From: Dastarcus helophoroides
Taxonomy: Eukaryota > Arthropoda > Insecta > Coleoptera > Bothrideridae
DNA length: 64,000 bases
NCBI GenBank assembly: GCA_028583605.1
Contig: CM053331.1
Span: 18,662,857-18,726,856, forward strand
Reading direction: 5' to 3'
Below, piece by piece: positions 56,112-64,000 of this stretch. Both the position numbers and the translations under genes were made by a program. The first letter of the stretch is position 1, and every line of letters begins with the position of its first letter. The notes under the pieces were generated by a model. That model searched no databases. It was not told the origin of the DNA and saw only the letters and a program-made list of their open reading frames with translations.

Positions 56112-56950
56112 TATATTTATTTGGGAGAACCGAAATTCATTTTTTTCTATTACTTTTTTAAAAATGGTTAGCTAAAAGAAGTTGCTGCACCTATAGATAA
56201 GAAAAAATGTAAAAAAAATCTCCGATCACATATTCACTCCAAAGTTTTGAAAAAATAAGAGTAGCCTAGATAGGCGCGTACAGCCGCTGCAGCATCACTC
56301 TTATTGTTGACCTTCCCTCCGGTCGCTGGGAAATGTTGAATTTCAGGTGAAATGTGCTACGAGCGCAATGTTAAAGGTATAGGGCGATATCAAATTCCTA
56401 ACCAAATCCCCGCCCGCTGCTTGGCGACGCTCCGGCCGCAGCTAAAAATGTTGCAATGGTGGAACAATCGCAGGTTGTGTTGAGTGACACCTGGTCAAGA
56501 AGACTATAATAAGGAGGGAAAACTTGTATGGAAGGGGTAAGCCCAAAAACGTGGTGCAATGATTAGGTGGTGAGATTGGAAATTGTGCAAAGCGCCTCTG
56601 CGCATCTCCTTGCTAGTGATAATGGGTGCTACCAACTTGCTTACGTTTTTATTTACATTTTAGATCTGTCAACTTTCGAGGTTAATTGAATGAAATTAAT
56701 ATTTCTTGGAGATTGGAATCTCGTAAAAATGAAAATTATAAAGAAACGATCAGTAGCTGTATATCATATAGCAGCAGCTGTCGCGAATATTGTAGGTTAC
56801 AGATACAATATGCGAAATGGATTGCCTTGGATTCACCTAGTTATTAACAAACTGAAAATGTACATATGTTATATAAATAAGTTCGTAATAGAAAATAGTG
56901 TGAACACTCTCTTGTATCATGGGTAAAGTAAATTTCTACTATTATCATTA
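56112..56950. other. Stretch with a GC-rich island
   Basis: 56270-56480 is CpG-richer than its surroundings (CCCCGCCCGCTGCTTGGCG, CTCCGGCCGCAGC). It precedes AAGACTATAATAAGGAGGG at 56505, which recurs inverted at 59632. The 78-codon frame 56690-56926 is not recognised. Confidence 0.4.
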
Positions 56951-56954
56951 TTAT

Positions 56955-57345
56955 TAGGGTGAAAACCCTCTAAAGTTGATTTAATATAAACACTTTCTAA
57001 TGCTGGTCATAAAGGAAACACCCTCTAAAGCTGATCATGCCATAAAGGTCCTCTGATTCTAATTATAGGGTTAACACTATGGTCATAAGGGAAACACCCC
57101 CTAAAGTTGATCATGCCATAAGTGTACTCTGTTACTGGTTATAGGGTTAACGCCCTCTAACGCTGATTATACGGCAAGCATTCTCTGATGCTACTCTACA
57201 GATGATTATGCTACAGTATCCTCTGATACTACTTATAGGGTTAACACCCTCTAAAGTTGATCACACCATAGTATCCTCTGATACTACTATAAGGTTAACA
57301 GTCTCTGAAGTTGATTCTGAGGTAAATACCTCCTGGAGCTAATTT
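56955..57345. repeat. Diverged minisatellite (ACCCTCTAAAGTTGATCAT)
   Basis: Imperfect units of about 55-65 bp contain ATAGGGTTAACACCCTCTAA, GTTGATCATGCCATA and TCCTCTGATACTACT. They occur six or more times between 56955 and 57345. Units vary in length and order. Confidence 0.8.
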
Positions 57346-57351
57346 TAATTA

Positions 57352-57407
57352 ATATAATTGTGAGAGAGTGTTTACCCTTTAGGGTAAACACTCTCTCACA
57401 ATTATAT
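57352..57407. repeat. Perfect 27-bp palindrome with 2-nt loop
   Basis: 57352-57378 is the exact reverse complement of 57381-57407, with TT between. It reads ...GAGAGAGTGTTTACCCT-TT-AGGGTAAACACTCTCTC... and lies at the end of the minisatellite, whose AGGGTTAACACCCTCT theme it shares. Confidence 0.97.
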
Positions 57408-59965
57408 CTAAAGTACTTCCTTTCTCTTATATCTCTACACAAACACCTTCTACCTTTAAAACTGGGTAAACACCCTCATTAGTGGCCTCCAACCTCCCCT
57501 TACAGCCACCCCTGACCGCACAGCTATTCTCATCTCATTATCTTTATTTTACTAATTTTCATCAACCCTTACACTCTCTGATAATTACAAGCTTAGACAT
57601 ATCAAAAACTTACCAACAATACTTCTTGATGAGGTTACTGTCCAAAAAGACCACACCCTTTCTCTACACACATGCACATCTAATACTTACGCATTAATTC
57701 CCTTTTTCTTTGTTCTCTAGGGACTTTTTATTTCCTCTTCATTTATTTGCTCCGGGAATTCCTCTACCTTAGAAGCAGACTTTCTCTATACTCCACCTGC
57801 AGTGTTGCCAACAGAAGATTATTCAAATTCAAATAATCGGAACATTCATGGGATTCGCGACTATTCGCGACAGCAGCTGTTTATTTATAGAGAAGCGGAC
57901 AGTGGTACACTTCGTTGGTAGGCGAGACCTTTGTTATTGGGAAGAGGAAGTTAAAACTTGATAAATTAAAAATTTCAAGTATTAGAGGCAATATAGAGGA
58001 TTTTAAGAATGAGCAAAAGATGCTTTAAACTTTTGTTCAATTTAATTGAAGCCAAAGGGAAATATTCTACAATTATATGGAGTTTCAACAGGTGATGAAT
58101 TAATAACAGCTCCAACATTTCTGGAGACAGAATTTTAATGCAGCCTAATTATGTTGCTGAATAAAATATTTCTATTCATACAAGTAGCATGTAAAGTTGT
58201 CTACAAGACAAAGGTGAATTTGCTTCAATTCATTTTAATTTTAAAAGTTAACTCAATATTTGTATAGGTACTTCGAACACTAGCAAAATGACTCGATACT
58301 TCTAAAGAATGACAGAAAAAATGAAGTTAAAGAAAAAAACATATTTTTGTTGAAAAAGGTAGGAATATTCATGAAGAATTTACATTTAAGTATAAATCGG
58401 CTCAAGAGGCATCAAATTGTCCAAGATGATGTACTTCAAGTGCTTGAAGGACTGAACTATTACGTTAATGGATGGGAGCAGTTTCTTTACAGGAAGATGT
58501 AAAAATAAATTAAACAAAATAACATTTTATCCTAGACATATTATCTTGTTTTTTATTGTATAAATCCAATATAAATATATTAAGTCATATTCTAGGCATT
58601 TTAATAATGTTTAGACAAATATTCAAAGATCATCTCGATTATCCATTGCAATAAATATTAGGTTCACTATAAAACAATTAAGGCAGCTATTCACCCCTTT
58701 GAATTGCTCATTTCTTATAATTCGCTTGCATTTAAACTGAAAAAAAAAAAGAAAAAATGTAAATGTAATGTTTATTAGAAGTCACTATTTCTTACTGTCT
58801 AAAAGTAATAAGTTTAAAGTAATTCCATGATATTTGCTAACATGTTGTTATAACTTTTCTCTGAAATAAGCATCAAATTTATCTCCAAAATCCATATTTT
58901 GAAGCTTGTTCTTCCACTAGGCTATTCCAGAGAAGGGGCACATCACTAAGAAAAAAAAAATGAATTAATTAGGAAATGAATAAATAACGAGTTAATGTTT
59001 TCACTTCTTGAGATTAAAGTCCTAATGTTATAGTACAGGATCACTATTTTACAAAAATAAACAAAAATACAATCAATCAGAGAACTACAAAATATTACCT
59101 TCACTTCCTCCACTTGTTTGGCTTTTCTTTTTATATTTGATTAAAATACTAACTTGGTAACCCATATTCAACAATGAAATTGTCGGAATAGTCTAAGTCA
59201 TCAGTGATATTTCTCGTACATTAGGCTTTTTATTTATAAAACGGATTTTGGTCATTGCGTCGAATAGCTTTCATATCCTTGAATAATACATGTGAATTCC
59301 CCTGCTGCAATGTCATCTACAAAATGAAGGTATTTTATAATCATAAATACTAACATGTGTGATGATAACTCACCTTACCTTTATTTTGTCTTAAATATTT
59401 TTGAATTACGCAAAATTAAAGCGACAGCCAAATCATTTTGATAAAATTTTCTCCAAATAACAAGACATAAACATCAAAACATAACCTACAAAGGGATCTG
59501 TCATAAATGTCTAGTTACTTTTGAATGTGGATTCGTCCCCAGGATGCGCAATATCTCATAGCGCAATAGGTAGCCACGCCTAACACATATCCACGGAATT
59601 TGACTCTTTTATACAGCGAAGCATATGATGTTTTCCCTCCTTATTACAGTCTTCTTGCGCCTGGTTTTGTACTTACCTTATCTAACCTATATCACCGGAT
59701 ATTACGTATCATCATTGGTCACGGGTATCTAAGTCATTTTTATCGTTTCGACTTTTGCAAGTCCTAACAAGTTAGGATGTTACGTAAGGTGTGTCAGGAA
59801 ATTATTAATTTGGATAACACCGTTATCCAAAGGAAAGTAGCTAACAAAATCATATTATTTGACTTTTTCAATTTCTGACAAGTCAACAGGACAGGATGTA
59901 TCATAAAATTATCGATACCAATGTTTTCTGAGAAAACCAAATTAAATAAATGATATTTTATAAAG
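57408..59965. other. Non-coding stretch, little recognised
   Basis: No gene was recognised. The frame 57482-57697 is T/C-rich and has no motif. A short CpG-containing block (57845-57935) and the inverted AAGGAGGG motif at 59632-59655 are the only landmarks. Confidence 0.4.
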
Positions 59966-59973
59966 CTCTTTGT

Positions 59974-61000
59974 CAGTGGCGGCTGGTGACTTTTCGACAG
60001 GGGGTGCGCAGGTGCAAAAATATTAGTAGTTAAGAGTTTAGGTGACTCCAGTGCCATAGCAAGGTATTAAATTTAAGAAAAAGAAAAGTTATACAAAAGG
60101 TGCGATATTTAATAGTATTTTTACGAACTAAATTTAATTAACATCTTATAACGTCCAAAATATTTTTGGGTTATCATCTCTAAATTATTTTCATCGAGTA
60201 CAAAAAAAAACATTATCGACATATCTAAGCCCCTTTAAAGTACCCTGTACGGTTGAACGTCGTTACGGCTCTAGGTTACTTAATTAAAATTATTTGCTTT
60301 TATAGGAATAAAATTATGTCACTTTTTCATGAAAACTGCATTTGAAAATAAAACGTATTTTATTACAAAGTTCTAATTAAACTCTACAAAAACACAAAAA
60401 ACGATCTTTTAAAGAAATAAAGTGTTCATTACTTTCTCATCAAAATTGTTTAAATCTAAATTTACAAATTATAATAATTACACCCATTAGGCCCTAGAGT
60501 GGGTACTGCTATCTCTCTGTGAATAGCGGTTAGGCCTATAAGCGGCACAATTAGCAACCGCAATCAGATCATCCGGCACCTACGCATATAGCATCATAAA
60601 CCGTAAATACACACTCTGACTCGTACTCACCATTTGCAATATCGCATAAGCGGCGTACCCCGCGCTAGCTTTAACGTAGTGTTCTGTAGTTTATTTCTCC
60701 GTATCATGTGGAGTCCGTTGACAGGCATCGCACAGCAGCCACTCTAGGTGCATAATTCTGCGCGCACCAACTTATTTAAATTTCCTTAAAATATAATGGA
60801 ATCAAACGTTTGCGTACTTTACTCCGAATCACTCACAAGTATTATTAGCTAATTAGTGTATCATTATTTTGTGTTCAAAAATGTGATGAATTCAAGTCTT
60901 TTACATTTAACAGAAAAGAACACGTGCTCCTCGTGAAATGAGCGATCCTCATTTCACGAGAAGCGCGCATTCTTGCGCTCTTTAAGACCAGCCGCCACTG
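59974..61000. mobile_element. hAT-type MITE with perfect 8-bp target duplication
   Basis: The ends are CAGTGGCGGCTGGT on the left and its exact inverse ACCAGCCGCCACTG on the right. They are flanked by CTCTTTGT at 59966-59973 and 61001-61008. The 1,027-bp element has no transposase; the minus-strand frame 59794-60057 only overlaps its left end. Near the right end it contains a perfect hairpin CTCGTGAAATGAG...CTCATTTCACGAG (60931). The exact duplication suggests a young insertion. Confidence 0.93.
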
Positions 61001-61213
61001 CTCTTTGTTAATAAATTAAGTCATATAATTTTTAAATGTAATACTTAATTTTGAATCAGATATACGAACAAATTCACATACGTTCAGGTTCGTCAGAAGT
61101 CAAACGGATTATAAAAACCACGGAAATTGATTCTTTTATTTCGAGTCCGTGCTTTGTAAACACGCACAACTTTTCTCGCGCGCGCTTGTTATCAGACCCT
61201 AAAAACATTCAAG

Positions 61214-64000
61214 ATGCATTCATTTTTATGTGAAATTTGCGGAAAATGTTTTCAAGCCGGGTGGTTGTTTAGACGCCATCAAAGTGTGCATTCTAAAAAT
61301 GGGTCTTTAAGTGGTAATGGTAAATATGATGACAAGATAGCTCCAGGTGAGGCTTCTGTTCCTTCTTGTTCTAAAACCACCAATACTGCTGCTAATACTG
61401 GGTCAAATGTAAAAAATGCTAAATTTTCCAAGCTGATGTGGAGAAAAATCTTTGGTATTTCTATGAAAAGGTTCTAAATCATCGCCTAAAAGTTGCAGTT
61501 TTGCTAGAAAATCAGTTAAAGGTTTTAAAGTTTAGTTTCTAGCAGCGCATCGAGTCCATATTGTACAAAAACGACGACGACCGAATTTGGACACCCACAG
61601 ATTTCTAACCAATATGCAAGGAGCTTGTTAAAAAATTGGTCTTAAATATAACATAGAATTATATGCTGAATACCTTGAGGTAACGGATGATGAATTGAAA
61701 GAAGTTTTAATTAAGTCTTTTCATACCAAAATGCAATTAGTGTGTACGAGTAGGATGCAAAAATAACTATCAAGTTATGCCACAAAGTATATTAATTAAA
61801 ATGGATGAATTTCAAGAGCGAAACAGTGTTGGATCCTTGTTGGAATTAGCCATTTGGAGATAAACATAAATAAATATACGCCAATCAAAGGATCTCAATA
61901 TATACAGTTGCCTAAAAAGACATTAAGAAAGCAAGCATATATGAATGGAAAAATGGAGATGCATATTGTTTCAAATGGGCAGTAATTTCTGCACCTAATC
62001 CTAAATGGTATAATGTTCGAAACATCGAAGATGACATTATAGCCTTGCAAGATAAGAAGAGAGTGGACTTTACGGGATTAGATTTTCCTTCAAACGTCAA
62101 ACATGTGGCTGAATTTGAATTATTAAATAAGAACATTAGCGTTAACCTATTTAAACTGGAAAATGATGCTGTCAACGGAACATACTGCCTTACAAGGCAA
62201 GAAAAGGCTGTGCACATTAATTTTTTATTATTACAACACGATAACTTGACTCATTATGTTTGAATTAAAAACCTTGCTTGATTAATTTCAAGTCAGATTA
62301 CGCGAGGCCGCCAAAGAGTTTATCTGTGTAAATCTTGTTTGTTGCACTTTACATATATCGGGTGCAACAGGATTAGGGTGCACTCCCTATTTTTTCTTTA
62401 TTTATCAAAATACAATTTCTAAACTTACTACACTTATTGTACTTATGAAGTGTCAAATTTTGACAAAAAAAAAGGCATTTTTCCTGCTGACATTTTCGCT
62501 AAAACTGATACCGCCTGTTGATTTTTAAAGAGGACACCCTGTATATTATTACGTTTTTGGAATCTGCACAATTTTTTGAATGCAAATACAGGTAAAATAA
62601 GTGATTTTTAAAGGATCGAAAATATGTTTGATCCTATTTTATTTTTCAACCAAAGTCATGACTTACTGTAATTAATTCTAACCGATCACATTAACGCTGC
62701 AAAAGATTAAATTGGGAAAACTTAAAAAGGGTCAAATTTTTTAATTTGATTTTTATAGCTATCCAATATTTTTATTTAATAAATCCTCAAATAAATGGAA
62801 AAAGAATATTTTGAATTCTTTTGGCTGTAACTTCAGTTCATAGCATAAATAAAAATATAGTTCAATTCGCCATTAATTATACTTTCTCGTAGTGCCTCAG
62901 GACCAATATGGTGCTATCTAAGAAAATGAAGTTATGATATGAAAACCATTTTTGTTAATTTTATCATGTGATAAAAAATGAAACACTTCTTTTTTCACGT
63001 GATTTGATTTTTTTAGTGTTAACGTCGTCTATTAAAAAAATTAGAATGAGTCATAGCCTTCTAGATTGGAAAATAAAATTGGGATAAAAAAATTTTCGAT
63101 CTTTTAAAAATCACTCATTTTAAGTGTATTGTATTCAGAAAATTGTGCAGATTTCAAAAATGTAATAATATATAGGCTGTTCTATTTAAAAATCAAAAGT
63201 TGGTGTTAGTTATAGAAAAAGTGACAGCAGTAAGAACGCCATTTTTATGTCAAAATTTGACATTTTACAAGTACGTCAAGCATAGAAAATTTAAAATTTT
63301 TATAATTATAGTAGAGAAAAAAGGGGGTGTATCAAGATCCTGTTCCACCTGATATATAATTTCTAAACAAACACGAAGAGTGCTGCAACAGAATTGTAAC
63401 TGCTATGCCACCACCTGACAAGAGTATATTGCAGTTTGAAAATTACCAAAAACAGTTGGAAGTGTCATTTGTGATTTACGCAGACTTCGAGTGTTTTTTT
63501 ACAAAAAGTAGGTACTCGTTTACCTAATCCTGTCGATTTATTCACAACTATTACGCATGAGCATGTGCCGTGTGCGTTTGCCTACAATATTAAATGCTGA
63601 TATGATTTAAGTCTAGACAAGAAGGTGGTTTACTAAGGATCGGATTTGCCGGTCAAGTTTGTGCGTTTGCTCGTTTATGACGATACAAGACTATACCATT
63701 ACCATCATGAAGCCGAAAAGGATGAAACAATTGACAAAAGAGGAAAAGCGTCTACAAAATACATCAAGTAAATGCCACATTTGTAAGAAAGATTTAAGTG
63801 TAGAACGGGTAGCTCATCATTGCCATCTGACGGGAAATTACAAGTGTCCGGCTCATTCGGATTGTAATATAAAATATAGCGTACCGAAATTTTTCCCCAT
63901 AATATTTTGCAATTTCTAAGGTTATGACGGCTACTTTTTTATAAAACTTTTAAATTAGGTAAAAGGTGAGGTTAACGTAATTCCTTTAAATAAAGAATCA
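61214..64000 (+). pseudogene. Third Polinton-type DNA polymerase B, broken, runs off the window
   Basis: It starts with a C2H2 finger (MHSFLCEICGKCFQAGWLFR, RHQSVH), as in many insect Polinton polymerases. Then come MDEFQERNSVGSLLELAI, QYIQLPKKTLRKQAYMNGKM, FTGLDFPSNVKHVAEFELLN and RGRQRVYLCKSCLLHFT. After the 1-kb insertion at 62359-63351 it resumes KHEECCNRIVTAMPPPDKSI and VSFVIYADFECFF (exonuclease motif). Finally it reads SSKCHICKKDLSVERVAHHC, HLTGNYKCPAHSDCN and PKFFPIIFCNF. Stops and shifts occur at several points. It is diverged from the polymerase at 31826-34739, so it belongs to another lineage. No Polinton terminus was found upstream. Confidence 0.88.
62359..63351. mobile_element. 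Fold-back element inserted in the polymerase pseudogene
   Basis: The left starts CGGGTGCAACAGGAT. The right end, inverted, starts CAGGTGGAACAGGAT. Both sides are flanked by ATATAT (62353-62358, 63352-63357). The inverted arms are hundreds of bp long: GTCAAATTTTGACA, TTGATTTTTAAA, AATCTGCACAATTTT and AGTGATTTTTAAA-GATCG recur in mirror order. The element is 993 bp without coding capacity. It splits the polymerase between the CLLHFT and KHEECCN segments. Confidence 0.85.

Noticed and set aside
59794..60057. 87-codon minus-strand frame
   Set aside because: It straddles the left end of the hAT MITE and its target duplication, so it cannot predate the insertion.
1..64000. CRISPR arrays, operons, tRNA or rRNA genes
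   Set aside because: None seen; the window is eukaryotic and the repeats lack CRISPR spacing. A covariance-model search for tRNA would be needed to exclude one fully.

Overview
The window looks like a stretch of an AT-rich, repeat-laden insect genome. The reasons are the large introns, the TA-flanked MITEs, and Polinton, Penelope, mariner and pogo elements of insect type. A large-genome beetle is my guess, but the species is not resolved. One host gene is visible. It runs on the + strand through most of the window, is open at both ends, and is a Munc13-4/BAIAP3-type protein (insect 'unc-13 homolog 4B', Drosophila stac). Seven exons with matching splice phases were found: 11744-11960, 16468-16663, 22451-22748, 24862-25340, 41794-41979, 53776-53888 and 53943-54151. 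They encode a C2 domain with its Ca2+-ligand aspartates, then the start of the MUN/MHD region. First and last exons lie outside the window or were not recognised.

Almost everything else is mobile DNA, much of it nested. Left edge (1-632): remnant of an internally deleted Polinton. 1.3-11.7 kb: two solo LTRs, microsatellites, a GGATGATCTAT minisatellite and one TA-flanked MITE. Intron 11961-16467: a 683-bp MITE, a 186-bp palindrome and a long-inverted-repeat element. Intron 16664-22450: a fold-back mini-Penelope, another MITE and a field of inverted repeats. Intron 25341-41793 (16.5 kb): a hAT-type element with 8-bp target duplication, split by a 9.9-kb degenerate Polinton with a 6-bp ATGCAT duplication. 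The Polinton keeps traces of polymerase B, integrase, adenain-like protease and capsid proteins. Then comes an intact 365-codon DD41D mariner transposase in a tail-to-tail palindrome, and a dead mariner. Intron 41980-53775 (11.8 kb) is a four-level nest: pogo/Tigger-like element, MITE, MITE, then a Penelope element that is an inverted dimer with a 12-bp target duplication.

After 54.2 kb no further exon was recognised. There is another MITE (54828-56111), a minisatellite ending in a perfect 27-bp palindrome (about 57.0-57.4 kb), a hAT MITE with a perfect 8-bp duplication (59974-61000), and a third Polinton-type polymerase pseudogene (61214-64000) that carries its own fold-back insertion.

No new defence or metabolic system was seen. 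The most unusual content is the nested element architecture, the two fold-back Penelope structures, the asymmetric 121-bp-repeat Polinton termini, and LTR copies ending just upstream of two exons of the same host gene. All coordinates and homologies were read by eye. Family assignments rest on recognised motifs, not on searches.
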